Source of the DNA: UBA1479 sp038109305
GTDB lineage: Bacteria > Pseudomonadota > Alphaproteobacteria > Rhodospirillales > Casp-alpha2
Length of the DNA: 64,000 nt
Reading direction: 5' to 3'
Assembly: GCA_038109305.1 (NCBI GenBank)
Contig: JAYNIR010000001.1
Coordinates: forward strand, 1 to 64,000
Under the pieces are notes generated by a model. The model worked only from the letters and a program-made list of their open reading frames with translations. It did not search any database and was not told the origin of the DNA. The position numbers and the translations under genes were made by a program. This document shows positions 52,608 through 62,474 of the stretch, in pieces. Positions within the stretch are counted from its first letter, which is position 1, and every line of letters starts with the position of its first letter.

Positions 52608-55223
52608 ATGAAGAACATCCTTTTCGCGGGGCTGTTTGCGGCCCTGCTGCAAGCGCTGGCGTGGTGGGCCGCCTACGAAACAGTCACGCCGCCAGATATT
52701 CCCGGCAAGCTTGATTCCCTGTCATTCAACGTCGGCACGCCTAGGAAATCCTGGTTTGGGCCGACCGCCACCACGGACGATGTGGAAAGGGCGCTTGCCG
52801 CCGTCGCTACCGTCGCCGACAACATCCGCACCTATTCGACCGCTGGTATAATGGCCGAAGTCCCAAAACGCGCTCGCGCCCATGGCGTTACGGTGTCGCT
52901 GGGCGTTTGGCTGGGCGCCGACGCCAAGGCCAACCGCGCCGAGATTGAAAACGCGATCCGCCTGATCGGCCACAACCCGAACATTTCCGCTATCTTCGTC
53001 GGCAACGAAACGCAGCTTCGCAAAGACGTGACGTTCGAAGACCTGATCGGCTACATCCGCGAGGTCCGCGCCCGGACCAACGTCGCGGTCACCACCGGCG
53101 AAACCTGGGACGTCTGGATCGCCAATCCGACCCTAGCGGACGAAGTCGACTTCATGTCGATCCACGTGCTGCCCTACTGGGAAGCGGTCCCGTCCCAAGA
53201 GGCCGTCGACTATACGTTTACCCGGTTCAAGCAGGTGACCGATGCTTTCCCCGGAAAGCCGGCGATCATCGCCGAATTCGGCTGGCCGAGCCGAGGGTAC
53301 AACAACCGTAAATCCGGCCCCGACCCGTTGGACCAGGCGGGAATCATCCGCAGCTTCGTCACCCGGGCCTACCACGAAAACATCCAATACAACCTGATGG
53401 AGGCGTTCGACCAACCCTGGAAAACCCAGGAAGGAAGCGTCGGACCCTATTGGGGCATATTCAACAAGAACTACCAACCCAAGTTCGAGCTGATCGGCGT
53501 CGTCACCCGGTCAGAAATGTGGCACCGCGCCATTTTGGCCCTGGTATTCGGCGCGGGGATGACGGTGGTCGGGCTGTTACGCCGCCGGCCCCGCCTGGGT
53601 CATGCGCTGGCCTATGCGATCGTGGCCAACGCGCTGTGCGCCGGGGTGGCGGTGGCGGTTCTGTATCCTTTCGGAAATTACCTGAATTTCGGGTCCGCGC
53701 TGGCTTGGGCAATCGGCGTTTTCCTGATGATGCCGTTGACGCTCGTGACCATGTCCAAAGTCAGCGAGGTCGCCGAAGTCACGCTCGGCCACCGGCCGAC
53801 GCGCCTGTGGAGGGCGGGCGATCATCTTCCGCCCGCCGATGCGCGGTGGCCCAAGGTTTCCGTCCATATCCCCGCGTGCCGGGAAAATCCGGCGATGCTG
53901 GCGGAAACGCTCCGGTCAGTCGCGCGCCTGGACTATCCCGATTTCGAAGTTCTGTTGATCGTCAACAACACGCCGATCGAAGCTATGTGGCGGCCGGTCG
54001 AAGCGCTGTGCCGGGAGCTCGGCCCCCGGTTCAAGTTCATCAACTTCCCACAGATTGAGGGTTTCAAGGCCGGCGCCATGAACGCGGCGATGCCGCAAAT
54101 GGCGGCCAATGCAGAAATCATCGCGCTATTGGATGCGGACTATGTGGTTTCGGCCAACTGGCTGAAAGACCTTGTGCCGGCGTTCGCCGACCCGCACATC
54201 GCCCTGGTGCAGGCGCCGCAGGATCACCGCGACAGCAGCCGGTCGACCCTGGCCCGGATCACGAACGCCGAATACATGGGGTTCTTCGACATCGGCATGG
54301 TGCAGCGGAATGAAGTCGACGCCATCGTCGCCCACGGCACCATGCTGCTGATACGGCGGTCGGCGTTCGAAGCCGCCGGCGGCTGGACCACCGACACCAT
54401 CACCGAGGATACGGAACTGGGCCTTAGGCTGTACGAAGCCGGGTACGGCGCGGTCTACACCCGGCAACGGTACGGCTGGGGACTGCTGCCCGGCAACTAC
54501 ACCGCGTTCAAAAACCAGCGCCATCGCTGGGCCTACGGCGCGGTGCAGATCATCCGCAAGCACTGGCGGTTCATGCTGCCGTCAACGCCCGGCCTGACGC
54601 GGGAACAGAAATCGCATTTCATCACGGGATGGTTCCACTGGCTGTCGGACGCGGTCGGCGCGCTGGCGGCGGTGATCAACCTGGCGTGGGTGCCGTTCAT
54701 TCTGTTCGTCGGTGCGCTGGTGCCACCGTTCCCGTTCACCCTGCCGATCCTAGTGGCGTTCTGGGTCGGGCTGTTCCACTGCGTTCTGCTTTACGCCACA
54801 CGGGTCCGGGCGGATGCGAAAACCATCTGCGCGGCGGCGCTGGCCGCCGCCAGCCTGCAATGGACCGTCGCCCGCGCGGTGATGGACGGCATCCGTTACG
54901 AACAGCAGCCGTTTCTTCGTACGGCCAAGGGCGCGGGGCGCGCCGTCGCCGGGCCTGCGGGCCAGTGGCGCGAACGGCTGCGCCAAGTCAGCACGGAAAC
55001 CTGGATCGGCATTGCCCTGATTGCCGGTTCGGTCATTCTGTTTGCCGCCAACACCACGCGGATTTTCGAGATTTCCATGTTCGCGACGACCTTGGCGATC
55101 CAAAGCCTGCCGTTTCTGGCGGTCACTTTGATGAACGCGCTGGAACGCCGGGACGCCGCGAAAAGCCACCAGGCCGAAACACCGGCCCCGCCCGCGCAGG
55201 AACAACCGATCGCCGCCGATTAG
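52608..55223 (+). CDS. GH17-GT2 fusion: beta-glucan synthase with transglycosylase domain
   Basis: An 871-residue membrane protein. After an N-terminal helix, residues about 35-300 form a GH17 beta-1,3-glucanase-type barrel with acid/base Glu in FVGNETQL and nucleophile Glu in IIAEFGWPSRGYN. Two helices follow, then a GT2 processive glycosyltransferase domain: KVSVHIPACRENPAMLAETL, LLDADYVVS, TITEDTELGLRLYEAG and the QxxRW motif in NQRHRWAYGAVQI. More helices complete the channel. Similar fusions make or remodel cyclic or linear beta-1,3-glucans (NdvB-like). It is monocistronic with a 170-bp upstream gap. Confidence 0.88.
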   Translation: MKNILFAGLFAALLQALAWWAAYETVTPPDIPGKLDSLSFNVGTPRKSWFGPTATTDDVERALAAVATVADNIRTYSTAGIMAEVPKRARAHGVTVSLGVWLGADAKANRAEIENAIRLIGHNPNISAIFVGNETQLRKDVTFEDLIGYIREVRARTNVAVTTGETWDVWIANPTLADEVDFMSIHVLPYWEAVPSQEAVDYTFTRFKQVTDAFPGKPAIIAEFGWPSRGYNNRKSGPDPLDQAGIIRSFVTRAYHENIQYNLMEAFDQPWKTQEGSVGPYWGIFNKNYQPKFELIGVVTRSEMWHRAILALVFGAGMTVVGLLRRRPRLGHALAYAIVANALCAGVAVAVLYPFGNYLNFGSALAWAIGVFLMMPLTLVTMSKVSEVAEVTLGHRPTRLWRAGDHLPPADARWPKVSVHIPACRENPAMLAETLRSVARLDYPDFEVLLIVNNTPIEAMWRPVEALCRELGPRFKFINFPQIEGFKAGAMNAAMPQMAANAEIIALLDADYVVSANWLKDLVPAFADPHIALVQAPQDHRDSSRSTLARITNAEYMGFFDIGMVQRNEVDAIVAHGTMLLIRRSAFEAAGGWTTDTITEDTELGLRLYEAGYGAVYTRQRYGWGLLPGNYTAFKNQRHRWAYGAVQIIRKHWRFMLPSTPGLTREQKSHFITGWFHWLSDAVGALAAVINLAWVPFILFVGALVPPFPFTLPILVAFWVGLFHCVLLYATRVRADAKTICAAALAAASLQWTVARAVMDGIRYEQQPFLRTAKGAGRAVAGPAGQWRERLRQVSTETWIGIALIAGSVILFAANTTRIFEISMFATTLAIQSLPFLAVTLMNALERRDAAKSHQAETPAPPAQEQPIAAD

Positions 55224-55275
55224 GGCATCGGCGGCGCCATCGTTTTCGCGTTAAAGGGAAAGACGCAGAAGCGGC

Positions 55276-56040
55276 TTAGTGGGAATTACCGTAATCGACG
55301 CCCTGGGCGACGATCCAGCGGAGTTCTTCCTTCATCAGGTCGACATGGCGCGAGCTTTCCGCGCGCAGCAGTGCCTGGATGATCGCCGTCTGCACCGGGC
55401 CCGGCATTTCGTGAAAGTTTTCCAGCATCAGGAATTTGACCGACGGACGAACGGTTTCGCTCATCAGCAGGCTGATGACGAGTTTCTTGCGGATGTCGTT
55501 CCGCATGTTGCCGGCCTCGGTCAGATGGAAGAATTCCTGCACGAAGGCGCGGGGCGACGTGGACCCGTCCATCAGGTTATGCAGGTTCTGGCGCATGGCG
55601 GCGGTGTATTCCGCCCGCGTGCGGACGATGAAGCGCGATGTCTCCCGCCGAAGCTTGGCAATGGCGTTCGGGTCGAAGGCGCTTTCGGTGATCAGCGACA
55701 CCGCATCCTTGACCGATTGGTGCTTTGACAGGTCGCCGACTATTTCGAACATACCGGTGATCAGCGGCGTTTTGCGGCCCAACGGCGAAAGCCGCGCGGC
55801 GGCGGCCAAGGCCATGGGCGCTTCGGGATCGCGGGCCGATACCAGCGCCAAGGGAAGTGGGTCTTCCAACCCGCCCAGATCGACGGCGCCGTTCAACAAA
55901 TTTTCGGGTGCGAGGAACTTGTGCGCCTGACTTTCGTCGGCGGACGGCATGATCAGCGGCTCTCGCTTTTTATAGCGGCGCTTGATCTCCTGCGCTGTCT
56001 TGACCCCTTCTTCGGTCAGACCGAACAACTTATCGCCCAT
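55276..56040 (-). CDS. Conserved-looking helical protein, unknown function
   Basis: A 254-residue soluble protein starting MGDKLFGLTEEGVKTAQEIK, with a winged-helix-like opening, a middle region ALVSARDPEAPMALAAAARL and a helical C-terminal half (RRETSRFIVRTRAEYTAAMR, ENFHEMPGPVQTAIIQALL). No signal peptide, membrane helix or catalytic motif is evident. ATG 56040 has GAGGGG upstream; an earlier ATG at 56079 is possible but its added codons are AT-rich at third positions. It lies 82 nt downstream of another uncharacterised gene on the same strand and may share its transcript. Confidence 0.75.
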   Translation of the reverse strand: MGDKLFGLTEEGVKTAQEIKRRYKKREPLIMPSADESQAHKFLAPENLLNGAVDLGGLEDPLPLALVSARDPEAPMALAAAARLSPLGRKTPLITGMFEIVGDLSKHQSVKDAVSLITESAFDPNAIAKLRRETSRFIVRTRAEYTAAMRQNLHNLMDGSTSPRAFVQEFFHLTEAGNMRNDIRKKLVISLLMSETVRPSVKFLMLENFHEMPGPVQTAIIQALLRAESSRHVDLMKEELRWIVAQGVDYGNSH

Positions 56041-56121
56041 ATACCCCTCGTTATAATCGCGCTGGCTTGCAATTAGCATCGCCTTGCCCCCTTTTTTGTT
56101 CTTTTGCCCTGCTCAGTGCGC

Positions 56122-56550
56122 TTACGCGACAGGCGGAACGGCAACCGGGGTCCGCGATGCGGTCAGTCTACGCCGCCGCCAATCCCGTAACAAGCGCTCG
56201 CCCCGTTCGATATCCCGCTTGGCGAGCGCCCGGTTGAACGCCCGCTGCTGATTAAGGCTGTCATTGGTGCGGCGGAGCACGTTCAGATCTTCGGCGATCA
56301 AGTCGAGCCCCATAGGCGTGGCGTAGCTCAGCTCCGACCGTCGGCCCTGCACCAAGCCGTTTAAAAATTCCGTCAAACAGGCCATGGCGTGGCCTGGCAT
56401 TCGGCGGCGTCCGAGCCGCCATTCGGCGACCTGGGCGCGGGATTCGGCCAGAACGTCCGCCAAAGCGGCGTCGCCGATACCCATTTCGTTCAGCCCCTGA
56501 AACAAGGGATAGAGTTCCTTCGACTGCGGATCGCGCTTGGGTTTTTCCAT
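56122..56550 (-). CDS. Small helical protein with XRE-like helix-turn-helix, hypothetical
   Basis: A 142-residue basic protein. Residues about 25-65 (GIGDAALADVLAESRAQVAE then WRLGRRRMPGHAMACLTEFL) have the spacing of an XRE/Cro-type helix-turn-helix. The rest is helical and Arg-rich (RALAKRDIERGERLLRDWRR). It is probably DNA-binding, but no close family is recognised. It is divergent from the ROK kinase gene and upstream of the uncharacterised gene at 55276. Confidence 0.65.
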   Translation of the reverse strand: MEKPKRDPQSKELYPLFQGLNEMGIGDAALADVLAESRAQVAEWRLGRRRMPGHAMACLTEFLNGLVQGRRSELSYATPMGLDLIAEDLNVLRRTNDSLNQQRAFNRALAKRDIERGERLLRDWRRRRLTASRTPVAVPPVA

Positions 56551-56695
56551 TTATCCGGCACTTCGCTAACGGTTGCTCCGCATCCGTTTTAAAGACCGAA
56601 TGGTAAAAAAGTATTAACCTCGTTTTCTACGCGACATGACGGCGGTCAAATCCAGCCAAAAATATTTTCCGGGCTGTGAATACAGGGATATGCAG

Positions 56696-57610
56696 ATGCG
56701 GGCGGGGATCGACCTGGGCGGCACCAAGATCGAAGGCATCGCGCTGGACCAGGACGGCCGGGAACGGGCCAGAAAGCGCATCGCCACGCCCCAGGGCGAC
56801 TACGCAGGCACGGTCGCGGCGGTGGCGGGGCTGGTCAGGGACCTGGCGGCGGACGCCGAGCCGGTGACCCATGTGGGCGTCGGCATCCCGGGGACGATTC
56901 CACCGGCGACGGGGCTCGTCAAAAACGCCAATTCCACCTGCCTGATCGGCCATCCGCTGGACCAGGACCTGGCGGCAGCGACGGGCCTGCCGGTCCGGCT
57001 TGCCAACGACGCCAACTGTTTCACGATATCGGAGGCGGCGGACGGCGCCGGCGCCGGTGCGCGGGTGGTTTTCGGCGTCATCATCGGCACCGGGGTCGGC
57101 GGCGGCATCGCCGTGGACGGACGCCCGGTCACCGGCCCCAACGCCATCGCTGGCGAATGGGGCCACAATTCTCTGCCATGGCCCCTGCCCCGGCCCGAAG
57201 ACGGGGAACTGCCCGGTGCAAACTGCTATTGCGGTTTGCGGGGATGCATCGAAACATTTTTATCCGGCCCTGGCCTGGCCCGCGATTTCAAATTCCGGAC
57301 GGGCAAGTCCCTGACCCCCGAAGACATCGCCGCCGGCGCAGCGGCCGGCGACGGCGATTGCGAGGCGGCCCTGGCGCGCTATGAAAACCGGCTGGCCCGG
57401 GCGCTGGCGACGGTGATCAACATGGTCGACCCGGACGTGATCGTGCTGGGCGGCGGGCTGTCTAACATGGAGCGGCTGTACGCGAACGTGCCGACGATAT
57501 GGGGACATTGGGTGTTTTCCGACACGGTGACGACGAAACTTAACCGCAACCGGCACGGCGACGCGTCCGGCGTGCGCGGGGCAGCATGGCTGTGGCCGAC
57601 CGACGCGTAA
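56696..57610 (+). CDS. ROK-family sugar kinase (fructokinase/glucokinase type)
   Basis: A 304-residue kinase. The phosphate-binding motif GIDLGGTKIEGIALD starts at residue 4. GIPGTIPPATGLVKNANSTC and LANDANCFTISEAADGAG (catalytic Asp in NDANC) follow. The ROK zinc site is GANCYCGLRGCIETFLSGP, with GEWGHNSLPWP providing the His and substrate contacts. The pattern is that of Mak fructokinases, which also take glucose or mannose. ATG 56696 has AGGGA eight bases upstream; nearby ATG 56690 is too close to it. Confidence 0.9.
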   Translation: MRAGIDLGGTKIEGIALDQDGRERARKRIATPQGDYAGTVAAVAGLVRDLAADAEPVTHVGVGIPGTIPPATGLVKNANSTCLIGHPLDQDLAAATGLPVRLANDANCFTISEAADGAGAGARVVFGVIIGTGVGGGIAVDGRPVTGPNAIAGEWGHNSLPWPLPRPEDGELPGANCYCGLRGCIETFLSGPGLARDFKFRTGKSLTPEDIAAGAAAGDGDCEAALARYENRLARALATVINMVDPDVIVLGGGLSNMERLYANVPTIWGHWVFSDTVTTKLNRNRHGDASGVRGAAWLWPTDA

Positions 57611-57627
57611 GGACGCGTAATGCCTTG

Positions 57628-58473
57628 TCAGCAGCCGCCTTTGAGTTTTTCGGCCTTCACCGGGCGCATCAAAAGCGAGAAGTCGGGAAAATCCTGAACG
57701 ATGCGTTCGGCAACCCCGTCCTCCCGGTAATCGGCGACCAGTTCAACCACCGGCGTGCCGTCGCTGCGCTTGATTGAAAAGAACGCCACCCGCATCTGCC
57801 AAACCGGTACGCCGGCCGAAAACCCGGCCGCCTTCAAGACGGCCGCGGCGCCGGTATTCGGTTGCTTGGGTTTCAGAAACAGGACGTTCGCATCATAGGG
57901 ATTTTCCAGGCTGGTGCCGTCGAACAGTGTCCGGGAGAATGTTTTCTTGCCGGCCTTGACGGCGGCGAAGCTGTCGACCAGGTGAGCCGTCGGGAACAAT
58001 GTGCCTTCGGGCAAGGGCACGACCATATCCGGGTCGCCCGTGAACACGGCCTTGCCCGCGCCGCCGCCCGACAGCGTCGCCTTGCCGCGCAATTCTTCCT
58101 GCATCTGGTTGTTACGTTTGTGGACCAGGGTATAGCCGAACTGCCGGCCGTCCTTGGTTTCCCAACTGGTGAAAGTCCAATCGATGCGGACGGGGGTTTC
58201 CTCGCCGTAAACGACGTCGAGTACAATCCGGTTGTCAACGACCCAGCGTTCGCAGGCGTCGGAGAATTCGTAGGCCATCAACCCGCGCGCGCCGGTCGGC
58301 CCGGCGCCATCGCGGCTGTTAAGCAGTTGGATTTCGTATACCACCCGGTGGCCGGCCAGCGCAAGCGGCCCCGCGGCGACCGCGGCATCGGCAAGCGCCA
58401 TCAGGACCCCCAGCAAGACCGGCACCCACCCCCAAGGGCCGACGGCCCGAAAAACCGATGCTCTGCGACTCAT
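57628..58473 (-). CDS. eipB: EipB-like envelope integrity protein (DUF1849)
   Basis: A 281-residue periplasmic protein with a signal peptide (VPVLLGVLMALADAAVAAGP). The mature part starts LALAGHRVVYEIQL and contains RGLMAYEFSDACERWVVDNR, PEGTLFPTAHLVDSFAAVK and DYREDGVAERIVQDFPDFSL, ending KLKGGC. These match the DUF1849 family, for which Brucella EipB is a beta-spiral protein needed for envelope integrity with a disulfide between a Cys in the ACERW segment and the last Cys; both are present. It is convergent with the ROK kinase gene, 17 nt apart. Confidence 0.87.
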   Translation of the reverse strand: MSRRASVFRAVGPWGWVPVLLGVLMALADAAVAAGPLALAGHRVVYEIQLLNSRDGAGPTGARGLMAYEFSDACERWVVDNRIVLDVVYGEETPVRIDWTFTSWETKDGRQFGYTLVHKRNNQMQEELRGKATLSGGGAGKAVFTGDPDMVVPLPEGTLFPTAHLVDSFAAVKAGKKTFSRTLFDGTSLENPYDANVLFLKPKQPNTGAAAVLKAAGFSAGVPVWQMRVAFFSIKRSDGTPVVELVADYREDGVAERIVQDFPDFSLLMRPVKAEKLKGGC

Positions 58474-58764
58474 GGCGTGGTCCGTCCTTTCCGGCGGCCG
58501 CCGGAACGCGGCCATGGCACACCATACCAAGCGGCGAATGCGGTTGTCCACGCGGGCGCATCCGGCAATTCCTGCCGACCCGTCAGGCAAGACTTGCCGG
58601 TTTTCGGGGAAAATCGCGGTTTAAAAATCGTTTAAGTCCATGATTTTTCGACAGTCCCCCAATGGCGCAAAAATTGCTGGTTTGAAAGGGGTCAGACGTC
58701 TTGAACGGACGTTCGGACAACGCGGCGCAGAAGGCGTCCCATAATCTATACAGGGATCGAACGC

Positions 58765-59280
58765 ATGGGCGCGGAACGCCAGACAACCTCCAATCTCGAC
58801 ATGTATTCCAACCCGCCGAAAGCGCCGGCCCGGCACCTGGTGCCGCTGAGCCCGGCGATCACCAGCTTGCCCGACGGGGCGATCGATGTGCCCGCCAAAC
58901 CGGAAAAGCGCAATACGCCGTTTTCCCGGATGACCGGCGGACTTTCTCTAAGATCGATCACGCCCCGGCAGATGGCGGAGATCAGCCTGGAGCTCTACGC
59001 CGCCCGGGTCTTGACCTATGAGGATTATGAACTTCTCGCCTTTCAGCCGGAACTTCATCCGCTGTACAACGCCACCATCGGCGCGTTGACCGGCGAGCCC
59101 GCGGCCCCGGACCGGGCGCGCGATTACGTGACGCTATGGGAAGACCGGTTGAATTTCGAACAGCGACATTACCCGCGCAACACCCGCCAGGTGCAAAAAA
59201 CGGAACGCATTGTCCGGTTGCTGCACCGTTTGGACGCGGCCAAAAACGGCCGCAAGTCCAAATCGGCCTTGGTTGCGTAA
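58765..59280 (+). CDS. Hypothetical protein, about 171 residues
   Basis: A soluble protein with a proline-rich, probably disordered first half (residues 1-60) and a helical second half containing SITPRQMAEISLELYAARVL, YEDYELLAFQPELHPLYNAT and DRLNFEQRHYPRNTRQVQKT. I do not recognise the family. The ATG has AGGGA seven bases upstream and codon use is normal, so expression is likely. It sits between the divergent eipB gene and the convergent SPOR lipoprotein gene. Confidence 0.7.
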   Translation: MGAERQTTSNLDMYSNPPKAPARHLVPLSPAITSLPDGAIDVPAKPEKRNTPFSRMTGGLSLRSITPRQMAEISLELYAARVLTYEDYELLAFQPELHPLYNATIGALTGEPAAPDRARDYVTLWEDRLNFEQRHYPRNTRQVQKTERIVRLLHRLDAAKNGRKSKSALVA

Positions 59281-59337
59281 CCTATTTCAAAGGCAACGTT
59301 TCAAGCAGTCATCCGGCAAGGGCGCCGTGCCTGGGGA

Positions 59338-60297
59338 TTAACGCCGAAGGGCGGCGACCTCGGTCGTCATCGCGGCAAGCCCCGGCCAGTCGCGGGCGCT
59401 TAACCGCGCCGTCTGCGGCATGGGCTGAATGCGCGCGGCAATCGACCACTCGCTTGCCGTAATCCGGATCGCCCACGTGTCGGCGATGCCCGAGCGCTGG
59501 ATTTTGCCGCGGGTGACTTTGCGATCCTGCTGCGCCAGCGGACCGACTACGACGCGGTAAACCTCGCGACCGGTCGAGCCGATCTTGCCTTTCAGCACCG
59601 CCGGCGTCAGCTGGCTGTGCGCCTGCATATGGCGCTGCGCCCGACCCGCCGACTGGAAACTGCCGATCACGAAGTAGAAACCGGAATTGGGCCGAGACCC
59701 AGCATATGCCCGCGGTTGTTCGACCGGCGTGGTCACGGCGGCCGTGCGGACTGCGTCAAAGCGAATGAAGGGCCGGGCTTCGGTCTCGAGCGCCAGCGGT
59801 AGCTGCGCGAGGTTGAGGCGGACGGCAACCGGTTTTTCGGCGCGCATTTGCACACTCCGGCGAATGTGCTCCGGAACGCCGCCGGCCGCCGTTTCGAACG
59901 ACGCCACGTCGGCGCTGGATGGCGCCGGTTCGAACGCATCCGCCGGGCGGGCGCGTTTGGCGACCGATTTTTCGATTGTCGCGAACTTGCTGATTTCTTC
60001 CTGCGTGCGGTTATCCTGCAGACCGCGCCGGGCACGCTGCCTATCCGCCGACGCGACCAGAACCGCGCCGGAGGAATCATCCTCTTCACGGCAGATGGTG
60101 CTGTTCGTGTCGGTCACCGCGCGGTGCATCGCGCAGTCCATGTCGAAGAAGGCCGAAAGGCCGTGATCGGTGATAGATTTTTCCGTGGCGGCGAACGAGA
60201 TGATGTCCGCCGCCCACGAGGCAACTTGAATGGGTACAGGCAAAGCACAACCGCCCAAAAGGGCGCACGTGCCGACCGTTAGAAGCGACTTACGCAT
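59338..60297 (-). CDS. SPOR-domain lipoprotein
   Basis: A 319-residue lipoprotein starting MRKSLLTVGTCALLGGC, a lipobox with Cys about residue 17. The middle is a long, likely unstructured linker (RARPADAFEPAPSSADVASF). A SPOR domain follows at about 225-300: SGFYFVIGSFQSAGRAQRHM and VYRVVVGPLAQQD. SPOR domains bind denuded septal peptidoglycan, so the protein probably works at the division site or envelope. ATG 60297 is preferred with GGGGGTGG just upstream; GTG 60303 is an alternative. Confidence 0.85.
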   Translation of the reverse strand: MRKSLLTVGTCALLGGCALPVPIQVASWAADIISFAATEKSITDHGLSAFFDMDCAMHRAVTDTNSTICREEDDSSGAVLVASADRQRARRGLQDNRTQEEISKFATIEKSVAKRARPADAFEPAPSSADVASFETAAGGVPEHIRRSVQMRAEKPVAVRLNLAQLPLALETEARPFIRFDAVRTAAVTTPVEQPRAYAGSRPNSGFYFVIGSFQSAGRAQRHMQAHSQLTPAVLKGKIGSTGREVYRVVVGPLAQQDRKVTRGKIQRSGIADTWAIRITASEWSIAARIQPMPQTARLSARDWPGLAAMTTEVAALRR

Positions 60298-60504
60298 ATC
60301 CACCCCCAGCTTTTCGGATCTTCGGCAGCCGCGCCGAAATCTGATCCCTGGTTTATGGCCCTTAACCCCGGATGATTGTTCACCCTTAACCCTGTTACCT
60401 AAGCGGTTATAGCCGATGGCGCGAATCGGGGGCCAGCTTTTTCTAAGCCACTAACCTAATTTTATTATTGAGGGTATTAGTGGCAGCCGCCGCCCGGGGA
60501 ATGA

Positions 60505-62310
60505 CTACTCCTGGGCATTGCCGGGGTCGGAAGCAGCGGTTTTCTTGGGCAGAACCCGCCTCAGATGCAGTTCCCGGAGCCGTTCATCCGTCGCTTCGGA
60601 GGGCGCCCCCATAAGCAGATCCTGGGCCTGTTGGTTCATGGGGAAGGCGATAACCTCGCGGATATTGGGCTCATCCGCCAGCATCATGACGATCCGATCA
60701 ATGCCCGGCGCCGAGCCGCCATGGGGCGGCGCGCCGTACTGAAACGCCCGGTACATGCCGCCGAACTGGCTTTCGACCGTTTCCGCGTCATAACCGGCGA
60801 TTTCGAAAGCTTTGACCATGATGTCGGGGCGGTGGTTCCGGATCGCGCCGGACGACAGTTCGATACCGTTGCAGACAATGTCGTACTGAAAGGCCAGCAC
60901 GTCCAGCGGGTCCTGGGAATTGAGCGCGTCCAGCCCGCCCTGCGGCATGGAAAACGGGTTGTGGGAAAAGTCGACCTTGCCCGTTTCCTCGTTCAGTTCG
61001 TACATCGGGTAATCGACGATCCAGCAGAAATCGAAACGGTTCTTGTCGATCAGGTACAGGTCCTGGCCGATCTTGGTGCGGGCAGCGCCAGCAAAAGACA
61101 CAAAGTCCGCCGGCACGCCGGCGACGAAAAACACCGCGTCGCCGTCTTTCAGCCCGAGGCTTTCCTTCAACGCCGCCGTGCGGTCGTCGCCAATGTTCTT
61201 GGCGATGGGCCCCGCACCCTCGCCGTCCCGGAAAAAGATGTAACCCAGGCCCGGCTGCCCTTCGCCCTGGGCCCACGAATTCATCCGGTCACAAAACGCG
61301 CGCGAGCCCCCGCCCGGCGCCGGGATGGCGCGGACGCGCACCCGGGCGTTCTTGTCGATCATGCCGGCGAACACCTTGAAGCCCGATCCGCGGAAGGTTT
61401 CTGTTACGTCGCACATTTTGATGGGGTTGCGCAGGTCCGGCTTGTCGTTGCCGTATTTCAGCATGGAGTCTCCATAGGCGATGCGCGGGAACGGCGCATC
61501 GGTCACCGGCCGATCGGAAAATTCCTTGAATATGCCCGACAGCACCGGTTCGATGGCGGCGAACACGTCGTCCTGGGTGACGTAGGCCATTTCGAAGTCG
61601 AGCTGATAAAATTCGCCGGGGGACCGGTCGGCCCGCGCGTCTTCGTCGCGGAAGCACGGCGCGATCTGAAAATATTTGTCGAAGCCCGAGACCATCAGCA
61701 ACTGTTTGAACTGCTGCGGCGCCTGCGGCAGGGCGTAGAACTTGCCCGGGTGGTTCCTGGCCGGGACCAGATAGTCGCGGGCCCCTTCGGGCGACGACGC
61801 GGTCAGGATCGGTGTCTGGATTTCAAGGAACCCTTGGTCGGTCATACGCCGGCGGATCGACGAGATCACCTTGGAGCGCAGAATGATGTTGGCGTGCGGC
61901 TGTTCGCGGCGGAGGTCGAGAAAGCGGTAACGCAGGCGGATTTCCTCGCCGTATTCGGCATCGCCGAACACCGGCATGGGCAGGGTCCCGGCGGCGCTTT
62001 CCAAATGAAATTCCTCGATCCCCACTTCCACCTGGCCGGTCGGCAGGTTGGGGTTTACGGTCTCGTCCGTGCGCTTCAGCACCTTTCCAGTGACGGTGAC
62101 GACGCTTTCCGGGCGCACACCCTCGACCGCCAGGAACAGCTCGCCGGAAACATCAATCACGCACTGCGTCAGGCCGTAATGGTCCCGCAGGTCGACGAAC
62201 AACAGGTTGCCGTGGTCGCGCTTGCGGTGGACCCAGCCGGAAAGCCGGACGGTCTCGCCCACGTGATGTTCGCCAAGTTCGCCGCAGGTGTGGGATCGGT
62301 AGGGATGCAT
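60505..62310 (-). CDS. aspS: Aspartate-tRNA ligase
   Basis: A 601-residue class II synthetase. The N-terminal OB-fold has SGWVHRKRDHGNLLFVDLRD. Motif 2 region is FYALPQAPQQFKQLLMVSGF with CFRDEDARADRSPGEFYQLD, and motif 3 is GGSAPGIDRIVMML. The bacterial GAD insertion domain is present (ESLGLKDGDAVFFVAGVPAD). In alphaproteobacteria this enzyme is often non-discriminating and also makes Asp-tRNA-Asn; sequence inspection does not settle it. The stem CCACTAA/TTAGTGG at 60448-60483 lies just past its stop. Confidence 0.96.
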   Translation of the reverse strand: MHPYRSHTCGELGEHHVGETVRLSGWVHRKRDHGNLLFVDLRDHYGLTQCVIDVSGELFLAVEGVRPESVVTVTGKVLKRTDETVNPNLPTGQVEVGIEEFHLESAAGTLPMPVFGDAEYGEEIRLRYRFLDLRREQPHANIILRSKVISSIRRRMTDQGFLEIQTPILTASSPEGARDYLVPARNHPGKFYALPQAPQQFKQLLMVSGFDKYFQIAPCFRDEDARADRSPGEFYQLDFEMAYVTQDDVFAAIEPVLSGIFKEFSDRPVTDAPFPRIAYGDSMLKYGNDKPDLRNPIKMCDVTETFRGSGFKVFAGMIDKNARVRVRAIPAPGGGSRAFCDRMNSWAQGEGQPGLGYIFFRDGEGAGPIAKNIGDDRTAALKESLGLKDGDAVFFVAGVPADFVSFAGAARTKIGQDLYLIDKNRFDFCWIVDYPMYELNEETGKVDFSHNPFSMPQGGLDALNSQDPLDVLAFQYDIVCNGIELSSGAIRNHRPDIMVKAFEIAGYDAETVESQFGGMYRAFQYGAPPHGGSAPGIDRIVMMLADEPNIREVIAFPMNQQAQDLLMGAPSEATDERLRELHLRRVLPKKTAASDPGNAQE

Positions 62311-62474
62311 GGGCGTCTGTCTCTTTGCTTGCCGGGAAAGTGGCGCGTCCGGGGGTTTCTAGGCTTTCAGCCCTTAAAAATCAAAGCAAAATCCGGGGCA
62401 CCCCACCCTGCCGGCCTCCAAACACCCGTCGCCTCCACCGCCACGCTCCCGATGGGAACAAACCCAAAACATTT

